Notes: generated by a model from the letters alone, not told the origin. A DNA stretch of 64,000 bases from Siphonodentalium dalli (GCA_032622095.1 CP136062.1:161322875-161386874); one strand, 5' to 3'. Positions 25,091 through 36,261 are shown, counted from the first letter of the stretch. Translations and numbers: made by a program.

Positions 25091-26385
25091 CTTGTCCCAG
25101 TCTTGCCCCAGTGGACAAAAGCAAAAAAAATCCCGGAAATTTTCGGTGTCCCGGTTATATGTTTTATGTTTTATGGAATTCAGACCTCCAAAATGATATA
25201 GCAATAGGCCACACTATTATATACGATAATTCTAATTATTTACTTCAAATATTATTACGTGGCGTCGTCCGGGTCAGGGGTGGCGGTTGGGTAGGGACAC
25301 ACAATTTGATAAAACGCTTTTATGTCGCCGAATTCCATTGTACTGTGGTAATATAGGAGGAGTCCAATGACGTATGTCAGAGCTTCCCATCATGCGCGGT
25401 CCTAGTCGGGCATGGGGATTGTGTATATACATAAACAGAAGTGTTGTCGTCATTAGTCACCCGAAAGAAAAGAAAATAACCAGAGTTATATACTTTACCA
25501 TCTGGTTATCAGGGTGAAAATGGACACATGCTAATCGGGCAGACCTATAGTGCGATATGTTACTCGCTATTCACTTTCACTGTGAACGCAATGACCGGCC
25601 ATTTAATTCTTTTCCAGTATGTCGGATTTAAAGATGTTCTATCTCTTCCCAGAAAGTTTTATACAGATTCCAGGCACGGTATTATAATATATATGAATCG
25701 AGGACACCAGTCAGAAAACGTTTCTATCAGTTAATTTCAATTATGGGCTATTTTTAGAACGGACATCAGCGCGAAAACGTTCAGAGCGAACCAAAAGCGT
25801 ACCCAGAAGGACAACTATATCTTGTCAACAGCCTCCATGAACGCAAATTTCAACTATAGATTTATAACGCTCGTACGATCTGAATAAATCACTTTATTGT
25901 GCCTTTATAGACAAATAATATACACGGTCTTCAATTTTTATTTGTATTCTATTCATAAAATAGCTATTTGTTATTCTTGAAATGGCGTTTTATAATAATT
26001 ATGTTGTTGTAATTGTGAACCAGAAGAGATAAACCATGCATCTTTTAAATTAGAGAGAGAGTTCGCTCAATATCCGTCTCTGTTAGTATACACATCCATC
26101 GGGAAAAATCAACAATTACCCCACTGATAGTCGCGCAGCAGTCATTATGTGAAAAATGGCACCGATGCATTAAAACATGAATCCCTGCAGCGCTGTAAAT
26201 GAGTATATCAGTGAGATCTAATAGACACAATTTTCTTTATGTGTTTAACAATGGTTCCGCCATTATTGGTTACATATTGGTCACGTTCGGTATCAAATGA
26301 TGGACCAAAGTTAGCTGAGAATATATACAACATACATGTAGCTCGCCTTCTGAATGACGACTCATGTTAATCTGATGAAACGCGA
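25091..26385. other. intron sequence, nothing recognised
   Basis: A few short open frames but no splice-bounded exon or known repeat. An AAG acceptor-like site at about 25103-25105 (minus) enters the minisatellite frame; see findings. Confidence 0.4.
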
Positions 26386-26711
26386 TGGTTGAATTCATTC
26401 GAGCCACATTTCAAGAAGTTGGATTTAATTTTAAGTTGTTATACCAGCAACCATTGTCAAAATTTGACATCAAATCAATGAAACAGACGCTTATAGATAT
26501 TTGTTTCCAAGATTGGAATAGCTCACTGACATCCACTATGAGATCATATTACGCACCAATTAAGCCGTTTCCAGAATTGAAACGTTACCTTGTTTCCATC
26601 TAGCCGAATATATTGTAAAGATAAGAACATCAAACCATAGATTACCCATCGAAAACGGCAGATAGAAGAAGCAATCAAAGGAAAGCAGGATTTGTCATAA
26701 AGACGTTGCTG
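26386..26711 (+). pseudogene. LINE C-terminal fragment
   Basis: A plus-strand frame reads QTLIDICFQDWNSSLTSTM, then YYAPIKPFPELKRYL, ending at a stop near 26603. After a frameshift, the motif RTSNHRLPIENGR follows at about 26625-26660. The same order (a Gln-x-Trp helix, a YL block, RTSNH.LP.E.GR, then a zinc motif) occurs in the LINE at 8330-10303, where it reads RTSNHHLPVETGRWNG. Here the zinc motif is decayed or lost. It is a small, old fragment of a related LINE subfamily inserted opposite to the host gene. Confidence 0.7.
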
Positions 26712-27563
26712 GCACCGTTAACATTGTTAACAAAATGAACTAAAACTCTATATACCAAACGTACTATCTACTAAATAACAGGGTTGTCTGATACATTATA
26801 CAACACCACAAGTGAGAGAATTCGGCCTTAAATAAGTAAAATTTATATATTGAGTGGGTGGGCTGGATTGAGGTTTGGAGTAGCTCTTTACAATAACTTC
26901 TTCAAAACAAATTTAAAAACAAACGCTCTTTAAAAACGAGAAAGAAGAAAGGATTAAAACAAATATCTTTAAAAATGTTAACACTGTTGGCGGCAGACGG
27001 ATATCGGATCTAGAGCTATAAATTAAGATCAGGTCTTGTTAGCACTGCCATACAGGGCCGAACATTTTGAACAGATGAACGCTGGTATAGCGCATACCAT
27101 TCTATGGATTGAGTGATACTGTAGATTTATGGAGACACGGACTTAGTGTGAGTATTGATTGCTTCAAATGTTCTGCTTCCGTGAGCGTGAACAAATATTA
27201 ATTTCTTATCGAAATGACCATGTATAAATCGAAATGGCATCAAGCTTTATATAGTTTGAAAATTAAGAAAGGTGTCCGTTCATTGTTGAATATTTATTAC
27301 ATGTGTGTACAAACAGCTATACCGGTTTCGGCACATCTTGCCTTTTCAATAGCTTGGAGTGACTGATATATCAGTCTGAACATGGGTAATTCGAATATTG
27401 AGAACAGGACGGATATATCATTATATTGGAACATCACAATATACTTCCTTCCGAAATTGTATCTGTGAGATAGTTTATTTGTCAGAATGCATACAGTTTT
27501 AACAAAATAGAATAATATAACATTAAATGTTTCGGCATCCGGGATTGTGCAGGGTCGACACAC
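26712..27563. other. unassigned intronic DNA
   Basis: AT-rich, with no repeat or coding signal recognised. Confidence 0.5.
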
Positions 27564-27761
27564 CTTGCGTTCGGGCTGTCTTCCTCCGAACCCCTTTAGT
27601 TACAGACGTATTTCTGGGTGGCAAGCATTCTGCTGTGAATCGCACGAAATCACAAGAATAAGTTGGGGTAATAGGAGCGAATTGATTTTTGACAGTCTTA
27701 ATACTTATTGTATTTTCGGAGAAAGCTGCTGTGATGTTTGGGACTTCCGTGTAGGTTTCCA
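27564..27761 (-). CDS. candidate 65-codon exon of the IgGFc-type gene, unknown fold
   Basis: On the minus strand an open stretch lies between a good acceptor (GACTCTGTTCAG before 27761) and a good donor (ACGCAAG/GTGTGT after 27564). Length is 198 bases, with phase 1 at both ends, which is what an exon between the EGF-like exon (exit phase 1) and the mucin-like exon (entry phase 1) needs. It encodes 65 residues starting ETYTEVPNITAAFSEN, with two cysteines (SCDFVRFTAEC) and two N-glycosylation-type sites (NIT, NTS). I do not recognise a domain. The evidence is only splice signals, phase and strand, so it could be a chance frame or an alternatively used exon. Confidence 0.42.
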
Positions 27762-28218
27762 CTGAACAGAGTCGTAGTTTGAACATGTATGCATATACGA
27801 AGAGACACTTGTCGGTTATTAACAATTCTCTCAATGACTGGATTTGCTATCTCCAGTTACAAAAGTATACGTAGGAATATTGTCCATTACACTCATTTGA
27901 AGTGATATTCAAGAAGTGTTTAGCAGCCGACTGACATATGGACAGATAATTCAAATGCAAAATGATTCTATTCATTTGTAGCTCAAGTAATAAGTGATGT
28001 ACATTGACTATACGTTATGACACATCATATCACTCTCTCTTCAACAGGGAAATAACTCCAATACGGGTAGAGACCACTGACCCACGTTAAGCAAAACAGC
28101 CAAACAGACCATGACACACGAATCAAGTTACCCCTGCTTTGTGAGGCTAGCCGATCCGCCGCTATCGGGAGTTTAACCAGCTAAGACAATGTTATATATT
28201 TTAAATATATAGAGAATA
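27762..28218. other. unassigned intronic DNA
   Basis: Nothing recognised. Confidence 0.5.
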
Positions 28219-28331
28219 CCTACGGGTTTTGGTTGAATATCCGGATTATCTCATGAGTGGGTACAAGGAAATTTTGTATTTCCTTGTACCCACGAATGAG
28301 ATAATCCGAGTATTCAACCAAAACCGGTAGG
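28219..28331. repeat. 113-bp hairpin, 53-bp arms
   Basis: The arms (28219-28271 and 28279-28331) are inverse complements with about five mismatches, separated by a 7-base loop. The arms begin CCTACGGGTTTTGG and end CCAAAACCGGTAGG. It may be a small MITE or a hairpin RNA precursor; no terminal target duplication is evident. Confidence 0.85.
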
Positions 28332-29190
28332 TGTGCTTATTATTATATGCGCTACGTTATAAACCGCCCAAAACTGCTAGTTTTGTCCTACAGTTCACTT
28401 CAAATTGTTAGAAAGCTTCGACATTTGCATTTTGTTTACATTCCATCAATTGATTTGCTCACCACTGAATGACAAATATTGAGCATATCCGCTATAGAAA
28501 AGGCCCCATTATTTCTTCTGAAATTATGCGAGAAAATTAATATATACATAATTTAATGATAAGAATATATTAAAACAAATGAGTTAACATTATAACAATT
28601 AAATAACAGTTTTACCGTAAAAATCGATAATTAAAACAATATTCCGGCTGTTATTGATACGCTTTGAAACTAAACTTAATGTGATTCGCCGCTGTAAACC
28701 GGAAGTAATCTCCGAAAAAGTAATACTATTGTGTTATCCATCGAGTCGGTCAGTGTTATCCATCGACTCGGTCCAGGCGATGGATATAACGCTCTACGCC
28801 ACGGCATTTCCCCCACTATTTAATGGGGAAGCATATAATAAAATAAATTATTTAAGAAATTAATGTAGTACACACACACCCACTACATTCATTTGTATTT
28901 ATATAGATTTTTGATAATTTATTCCCATCAAAAAGCTGAGTGTATTCTTATATATGTTCACAAAATCTGCCGAGAATTTGAGACTATAGCCTGCACGCAG
29001 CACATTAAGTCAACCCACAACAATATTTCAAAGCACTTACCAACGATAACGTGATCGATATAAATAACTGGCTTCAGATGCAATTCGGCTGAAATTTGAA
29101 AAGCGCGCCCAATTATTCTGCTGAACTCTTTTATTGAATGTAGGTTGACTAGTTGTGACGTTGTGTTCGTGTTACGGTCTGTGTGTCATT
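28332..29190. other. unassigned intronic DNA
   Basis: Contains a short direct duplication, GTGTTATCCATCGA, at about 28731 and 28752. No coding signal. Confidence 0.45.
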
Positions 29191-29208
29191 GGGGGGGGGG
29201 GGGGGGGG
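29191..29208 (+). repeat. G homopolymer, about 18 bp
   Basis: Uninterrupted G run in the intron just after the EGF-like exon. Confidence 0.8.
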
Positions 29209-29340
29209 TCTTCGTGCTATTGGGATACAAAACGTGTGGCCCATTTGGTAGTTAGCCAATCACCGACCACGATTTAGTGAAACACAGACGGGCTCTGTAA
29301 ATATTTATGTATATACAATATAAGTTATACATATACAAAC

Positions 29341-29446
29341 CGTGTATGTATGATCTTGGGCACCGATATCCGGATGGATGAAGTTGTGTTAGGACGCATA
29401 TCTCATCTGCCTCGCATGGACTCGACATGCACGCGTCATTCATGTC
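29341..29446 (-). CDS. EGF-like exon of the IgGFc-type gene
   Basis: A 106-base exon on the minus strand with acceptor TTAATATTCACAG before 29446 and donor ACACG/GTTTGT after 29341. It encodes 35 codons plus one base. The cysteine spacing, CMSSPCEADEIC then SGYRC, is that of a short or half EGF-like module as often follows a PAN domain in invertebrate secreted proteins. Entry phase is 0, matching the PAN exon exit (phase 0). Exit phase is 1, matching the 27564-27761, 10361-11011 and 2998-4006 exons. Only four cysteines are present, so it is not a full six-cysteine EGF domain unless the next exon contributes. Confidence 0.72.
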
Positions 29447-30202
29447 CTGTGAATATTAAAACATATAGTATATGCTAGATCCTCGCGCTAGGTTCATAAA
29501 CAACCAGACTATTAAGCGAGCGGGCGGGGGTCAGATATATATCTGAGCCTAAACTATATATCGTTATTCAGATTCATTTGTTAAGATCAGATTAATTTTT
29601 TCTCAAATTATCACCATATACATTGTATTATTCTGTATATATAGATACATGTGCATATCAATTCAACAATATAGTATGTATAAATGAATACAGAACACAT
29701 TCGTGGGTGGATGTGCTTATGGAGAGTGGGGAGGGTGGATCGAACAATGTCACGCGTTATCATTGGCATGGGAAACTATTTAATATAGACGATATAATTG
29801 GCAAAACTATGGAAATCGGGGTATAGTCTGGTCGGAAAAGCTACATTTGTGGAATACTAGAACCCTAGAGGCATTTTTGAGGAAAAGCATGAAACTAAGT
29901 TTTCTAGCATAATTCAAGTATGCTGAATCCAATGAGGGTGCCTGTCGCTGCCTGTGACCCATATTTCACCCATAAAATCAACTTAAAGTCACATACTGTT
30001 TTTATGGCCGCGAAAATACAGTAAGTCAATATCGAGACACATTTCACACTCGTTATACATATAATCTCATGAACATGGGAATACTTTGTTATTTGAATCA
30101 CCCCTCGTGACCTTTCTGTCAGAACGATCTCATCATCTGCTATACATATATGGACAAGTATGTTATTTAATAAATAAACGCTCTTCATGAAATCACACCT
30201 GC
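29447..30202. other. unassigned intronic DNA
   Basis: No repeat family or coding exon recognised. Confidence 0.45.
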
Positions 30203-31229
30203 TTTTTTTCACAAATATCTTCTAGATCAGTTCATGATGTTTGGAACTGGTTGAGTAATGTGACTTTATTTTGTGTTTTGTATATTAACTGATCATTGGA
30301 GTAATTAAATATGCAATTATTGGGGTCCTGGCCCCTTCCCTCAAAAATTCGATTTTTTAGAATGCGGTATAAATTTCACAAAAAATCACAATTGGGATTC
30401 TAGTCATATTTCAACAAGAAATTAACAGAACTTTGTAATCTAAGTGAGGCATATCATTACCTATGAATATTCCAACTCATTGGAACCAAAATTCTTACTT
30501 TGGCTCAAAATGGCTGCCGAAATATGGAAAATGGTAAATATTGCCCCAGCGTGTCCTGCAATCGCTTACAAGTTATGGTTGATGTATACAATTGGCTATT
30601 CTGCCTCATATACATTGAATACTAACATGTCTGATGCACCATGGTTAATTGTTACTATTGTCACCACTGACATTACCAAAAATATTGGACTTTTGACTCA
30701 AAAACTTGACATAAATATCGGCAAAAATTAACTTTTCAGGTATGGACAATTTTTTCAAGTAAATTTTAACTGTCTTTGGATTCAAATGTGTTTATTGTTT
30801 TTGGTCTATCTTAAATGTGTCACACTACGGTATTTATAGATCAAATTGCTCAAGATGGCTTCCAAAATGGCAACCAAATTTGTAAAAAGTATTTTTTACA
30901 TATATCCCGAACATTATTCTCTGTGTTATCCGAAAAGGTAGTAAATTGTGACTCACTTGGTTATTATTCGTGTTAGTTAATTAACTGACAACTATATGTT
31001 CTATTCTGGTTGTCCCAGTTCCGTATGGGGCATGACAAATTCATTTTAAAGTATGGAATTTTGTCGAGAACCTCTTTTGTGATTCTGGACATATTATTGA
31101 AAGGAAATGGGCAGAACTTTGAGACGGAACCGAGATAAACCACAATCTGTGGCTATTCTGGTCCATTATGATAACAAAAAATATCAACTGGATACAGGGT
31201 GGATGCCAAGATGGTAGTCAGGGAGTTAC

Positions 31230-32880
31230 TCTATGATCATATGTGATGTGAATAGGTATACAGCGATTTATTGTATGTCACGAATGATGTGAATAGGTAT
31301 ACAATGAGTGACTATATGGTTATGTGTGGGTTGTCCATCGTAAGATGTATAGGTATACAGGGAGAGGTCATGGTCATGTGTGAGGTGAATCGGTATGAAT
31401 GGAGTGACTGTATGGTTGTGTCTATCCAGTACGGGTGCACCCGATGTGCCTGTATGGACATTGATGTGGTGTATGGATATAGCTACATGGTCATCTATGT
31501 GTTGATTATGTATATATGGAGTGACTGTAAGGTCATGGGTGGGATGTACATGTGTTGTCTGTATGATAATGGATGGGGTGTGTGGATAAATAGGGAGTTA
31601 TTTTATGGTTACGGGTAATGTGTATAGGTATACATGGAATGACTGTACGGTCATGATTGAAGTGTATATGCATACCTGGAGTAGGCTGGGTGGACATTAT
31701 CGAGCGTGTGTGTATATAGGGAGTGTCCTTCTGGTATATATTTATATATCTCGTGGATGTATTATCATTGGTGGGTGTATAGGGATTAGCTTATGACCAT
31801 GGATGGCGTGTATGATTATACAGTGAGTTGCTGAATTGTCATGTGTGAGGTGTATATGCAAGTATGGAAGGTATGAGTGGTCGTGTGTGCAGGTTTTTTG
31901 TATATCTGGACGGGCTGAATGGCCGTTGGTGGGGTGTATATGTATACCCGGAGTGACTCTATGGGTTAGGGTGGGCTGCATATGTATATATCGAGTGGTT
32001 ATATGACTATGTGTGTCGAATATGTATACAGGTAGTGACTGTATGGTCAATGGTGAGATGAGTACATGTAGGTATACAAGGAGTGACTCTATGATCATAC
32101 ATGTAATGCATATCTATACAGGGAGTGACTAAATGGTCATGTGAAAGGTGTATGAGTATACCTGGTGTTCCTGCTTGGTGACTCGTGGCGGTATGGTCAT
32201 GTGTAGGTTATACGGATATACACACGTGTTGCTATATGGTCATGGGTGAGGGGTATGTGTATATAGCGAGTGGCCATATGGTCATGGATCAGGTGCATAT
32301 GCATACATGGAGTGACTTTTCTGACATGGCTGGGGTGTATTAGTATATCTGGTGTCGCTATTCGGCTATGGTGTGACACATAGGGATACAGGGAGTGACA
32401 TGGCCAATTGTGAGGTGAATATGTGTACAAGGATTGACCATGATCATGTACGAATGTTTTGAATAGGTACACACGGGGTGATTATATGGCCATAGGTCGG
32501 GTGAAGGAGTATACCAGGTGGCATGGTATGTGGTATATGGGTGAGGGTATGTATATGAAGCGAGTGGCTATATGGCAATTGGTGAGGTGCATATGTATAC
32601 CTGGATTGACTCTATGGTCATTGGTGTGGTGTTGATGTATATATTGAATGTCTATTTGACCATGTGTGTGGATAATATGTATACAGGGGAGTACCGTATG
32701 GCCAATGGTGAGGTGAATGCATGGGTATACACGGAGTGAGTATAACCGGTGGGCCTCCATTGTAACTCATGGCTATATGGTCATTCGTGGTCATGGGTCA
32801 GGTGTACGTGTATACATTGGGTCACTATATTGTTATGTCTGTGGTGTTTATGTATATATGGAATGACTGTGTGATAATTT
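31230..32880 (+). repeat. diverged minisatellite, unit about 43 bp
   Basis: Units resemble GTATACAGGGAGTGACTA followed by TATGGTCATGTGTGAGG, strongly diverged between copies. They form the left arm interior of the foldback element. Confidence 0.75.
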
Positions 32881-33008
32881 GTGGCTATCGCTTTCCACGT
32901 TTTAACGTTTCCTCCATGTACATAAACACCATTAAGATGGAGAACTCTCTGACATGACCTATCTATTGATTAACATATCCTTGAGTTATTGTGGAAAGCG
33001 ATAGCCAC

Positions 33009-33520
33009 CCAAGGTACACATGTACAACCCACCCATGACCTTACAGTCACTCCATATATACATAATCAACACATGGATGACAATATAGTCACCCACTTTA
33101 TACACGTACACCTGACCATACAGCCATACTTGTCTATACGCGTACATACCACTAAATGACGATACAGCCAAGATTAACCACGCACGAACACCAGGTATAC
33201 TCCCACATGTACACCTGGCACATGACCATATAGTCACTATTATGTATACATATTCACCACATTCACGATCATACATTCACTCAGTGTATAAATATTCATC
33301 TCACTATGGACCATACAGCCACTACATGTATACATATTCGCCATACCCATGACTGTATGGTCAATCCTGGTATACATATACACCTCACCAATGGTGAGCC
33401 CTTCCAGATATACCAATACCCACACATACGACCACTAAGTTACACCTTCCATACTTGCATATACACCTCACACATGACAATTCAGCAACTCACTGTATAC
33501 CGTACTCATACACGCCGCTC
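33009..33520 (-). repeat. inverted copy of the 43-bp minisatellite
   Basis: Reverse-complement copies of the units at 31230-32880. For example 33012-33074 is the inverse of 31501-31560, and 33455-33515 is the inverse of about 31806-31870. It is shorter than the left array. Confidence 0.75.
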
Positions 33521-33620
33521 AGATGATCAGTTAATATACAAAACACAATATAAAGTCATATATATCACTCAACAGGTTCCAAACAACATGAACTGATCCA
33601 GAAGATATTTGTGGAAAAAA

Positions 33621-34526
33621 AACGTAATATTTTCAACTTACGGCGGCCATTTTGGCGGCAATCTTGGAGGGTGAGTTTCAATTTTGCGCCAAATAAGTGT
33701 CATTATGTCTTAGCTTCACGAAAATATATACATTTGTATACATATATAATTTGCATAAAACTGACTTAGTGTCTGATCTGAAAAACGGCGGCCAGGGTGG
33801 ACGCCATCTTGTCTGGAGTCTACACGGCCACTTTTTTTCTTGTTAACATTGCTTAAAAGTTGAAGGACATAATAAGGAACAAAATGAGTGGGATGATGTT
33901 AAGTCCCAGGGGGGGGGGGGTGCAAGGATACCCCTATTGGCTCCCGGACTATAAGAGAATTCTTACGAGAATCGTCGATAAATATACAAAACAGCAATGT
34001 CTTACCGTAGGTACCTGATTAATATGATGTTAATGTTTCAGAATTATTACTGTGATGATAGTATCATGATACAACGCGGCTTTGAACGTTCCGCGAGGAG
34101 TATATATGTTTGAGTAAGATCAAGGCCAGTTACGTGGTTTCATATGACGTTGTACGGTGCGCCGTATCAACAACCCTCCAGCGAAGAAAACATGTAGATT
34201 TTAAAAGCCTTTTATTGAACACTATGTTCATCCAATCGGGCGACAGGCAGTCTATTCGTGTTCGGCACCTTCGAATTATGGTAAAAAAGTTGGTTTGACA
34301 CTTTTCCGCGGAAATGCTTCTAGAAATGTCTTTTCTGAGAATTAAGACTAGACTAATATATTATAATGGAGAATAATGCGGTCACAAATATTCCAGCTCA
34401 ACGAAAACACATGTTTATATGCAGTGTAGTCAACTCAATCATGGATCAATCAACTGGAATTAGGCCACAATGTTAAGATATATGGTGGTCAACTTTAAGA
34501 TGGTTATGAACCCAAGACACAGAACT
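33621..34526. other. unassigned intronic DNA
   Basis: Contains a short G run near 33910 and motifs such as GGCGGCCATTTTGGCGGC, but no exon or repeat with defined ends. Confidence 0.4.
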
Positions 34527-34612
34527 CACCTCAGCCCAATTTTTCACTGACCAACAGACATGCCATGAACACCTCAGCCCAATTTTTCACTGACAAACAG
34601 ACATGCCATGAA
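34527..34612 (+). repeat. 43-bp tandem duplication
   Basis: Two adjacent copies of a 43-bp segment starting CACCTCAGCCCAATTTTTCA, differing at about one base (CCAACAG versus CAAACAG). A recent local duplication. Confidence 0.9.
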
Positions 34613-34870
34613 CATTCTCAATATAAGAACATTATTTATGGGTTGATAATAATCATTAAATTTCATGAATCAAGAAAAATTAAGTCACCCCTCAGGATCT
34701 TCAGATATGATATCATGGATAAATAAACTACATTGACAAAATATATTTTACAGAAGTTCTTGGTACCGAAAAACAGTGAAATGTGAAATAAATATATTCA
34801 TGACATAAATATAAAGTAAATGAGGTTATAATAACATGACGAGAGCAGCGCTGGTGAAACATTGAAGATC

Positions 34871-34977
34871 CTGTGCCAATGCATTATCTTATATATGTAT
34901 GCGAGTCTCGCATATATCAATGTAAATATCGGCTCTCTATGGGAGGCTCACATATATAAGATAATTCATTGCCAGGG
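34871..34977. repeat. hairpin related to the MITE at 47104
   Basis: Starts CTGTGCCAATGCATTATC and ends with the inverse GATAATTCATTGCC. The same words begin the inner hairpins of the element at 47104-47565 (TGTGCCAATGCATTCTC). It is a diverged single-hairpin copy of that family, placed in the intron just after the first exon of the IgGFc-type gene. Confidence 0.65.
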
Positions 34978-35032
34978 GGCTTTCGCAAAATGGCAGCAAG
35001 CTCCAGCCATGTAAGGGTTAAGTTGCTGTTAC

Positions 35033-35326
35033 CTGGTTATGGTCTGGCGATGAGTAAAAGCCATTTGAGAAGCTCCCGTTCTGTGAGTTTCCTTCGCTTA
35101 GAAGATAACATGTCTTCGTGGTGACGTCATAGAACACATCACCACAATGCAACGTGCGTGAGCATGCTGTGTTGCAGCGAAAAATATTTGGCAGCGTCAT
35201 ACTCATCAATGAGTCTAATCCTGACACGGGTGGCCTGTGGTAAATATTGGGACCTGTGTAAGAGTATCCAGTTCTCGGTATTGTGACGAACAGAATAACC
35301 AAGATGACAGGTGTGAGTGGCGACAT
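35033..35326 (-). CDS. first coding exon: signal peptide and PAN/apple-like domain
   Basis: It starts at a true ATG (35326) in an ACCATG context and runs 98 codons to a donor, AACCAG/GTAACA, at phase 0. Residues 1-22 form a signal peptide (hydrophobic core VILVILFVTIP). Residues about 40-78 look like a PAN/apple domain: FRCNTACSRTLHCGDVFYD then KTCYLL, with the typical C..C..C..C spacing. The frame read past the donor is intron. As the first exon it directs the multidomain product to the secretory pathway; the following exons on this strand are the EGF-like exon (phase 0 entry) and the IgGFc exon. The family call is by motif only. No TATA box or start site was identified upstream. Confidence 0.75.
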
Positions 35327-35516
35327 GGTAGCGCCCTCTAACGTCCAACCGCCTGTGTTTTATTGCTGTGCAGTTGTTGCTGGTTCTGTGTCAGTTACTG
35401 TGTTGTTTCTGAGTCGGCAAAATCACGCCTCTGTCGAATAAGATGGATGCAAATACCTGATGAGTTTTATATAAGTCACGTCCTTGTGTTCGCAAGCGGC
35501 GGGTTATCAATGCTGA

Positions 35517-36044
35517 TCAGGTTAAGTGAACGTTCAGACGACGACGATTCAATTGTATAAGTGGAGGAATCGTGCCCGACAGACTCGTGGATAGCTTGTT
35601 CACACGGTTGCGATGTCGTCGCAGAAGATGATATCGTGGGTGTAAGCCACGGTAAACCACGAGATTGACTACCCGATGATCTTTCCATCTACGATATTTA
35701 CGTACACGCGACTGCGATTTTTCGTCTAAAATCAAACAGTGATATTAATGTTTTACTCACGATCATGCCGTGAGTATGCGCAGTCCAACTATATGTGACT
35801 ACCCACGACGGAAAACTTACCACTTACGATTGAATCACGGTCGTCTGAACTTTCACTACATTGGAATGTTTCCGTTATGGTACCCATAATGCACAAACCG
35901 TTGGTTACAAGCATATATACCCAGTATATCCAAATCTCTATCAAAGAAACAACTAAAATAAAGATGTGGGCGATTTTGGAATATTTACCATTTTCAAATA
36001 AATACACGAAGGCGGATTCACGATGGAAACATATATATAATATA
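35517..36044 (-). CDS. candidate two-exon piece with a membrane segment, unknown product
   Basis: On the minus strand, 36044-35821 is open between acceptor TTCCAACAG and a strong donor G/GTAAGT. It contains a hydrophobic segment (IAHIFILVVSLIEIW and on) then an acidic stretch SESSDDRDSIVS. After a 95-base intron, acceptor GTTTGATTTTAG leads to 35725-35517, which joins in phase (1) and gives a very basic tail ending at a stop. No family is recognised, there is no initiating ATG in view, and an S/T-rich frame overlaps the second part. It may be a real upstream gene ending just before the IgGFc-type gene, or a chance frame. Confidence 0.25.
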
Positions 36045-36261
36045 CTGTTGGAAGTTTAATTTTTGTTGGTCAAAATGAAATGGGTGGATGGAAGTGTCTA
36101 TTTGTCATTGGGTCTAAGCAGACGACGTATCAAAGAATATGACGTCACTTCTATTTAGCGATATTTAGGAAATCCTGGGTACCGCAATCAACGGAAATAT
36201 ACGAACGTGACCAATTCAGCATTACGAAGTCTGAACTCCGACAACAAGACATGATCGCCAA
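36045..36261. other. unassigned
   Basis: Nothing recognised. Confidence 0.5.

Larger units (their letters stand above)
30203..33620. mobile_element. 3.4-kb foldback element containing opposed minisatellites
   Basis: The terminal arms (30203-30295 and 33523-33620) are inverse complements of about 90 bp; GATCAGTTAATATACAAAAC at the right pairs with the left arm. Inside lie a long plus-oriented array (31230-32880) and a shorter inverted array of the same units (33009-33520). The two arrays meet at a central hairpin with perfect 18-bp arms (32881-32898 and 32991-33008). No transposase frame is present; the open frames inside are repeat shadows. The target-site duplication was not resolved. Confidence 0.7.

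Noticed and set aside
11726-25201. Plus-strand MMLVGPADFD repeat proteins of up to about 1,070 residues
   Set aside because: Shadow frames of the minisatellite, broken by about 17 TAG/TAA units. The two commonest base variants are synonymous here, but that follows from their positions and does not show selection.
11243-25204. A 4,653-codon protein on the minus strand
   Set aside because: It begins at a TTG in unique sequence with no ATG, is wholly a 30-bp tandem repeat that has four open frames by construction, and ends at a stop rather than at a donor. Kept as satellite DNA, with the open frame reported as a finding.
31271-33596. Several 60-120 residue frames (Met/Tyr/Val-rich and His/Ile-rich)
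   Set aside because: All lie in the diverged minisatellites of the foldback element and repeat with its period.
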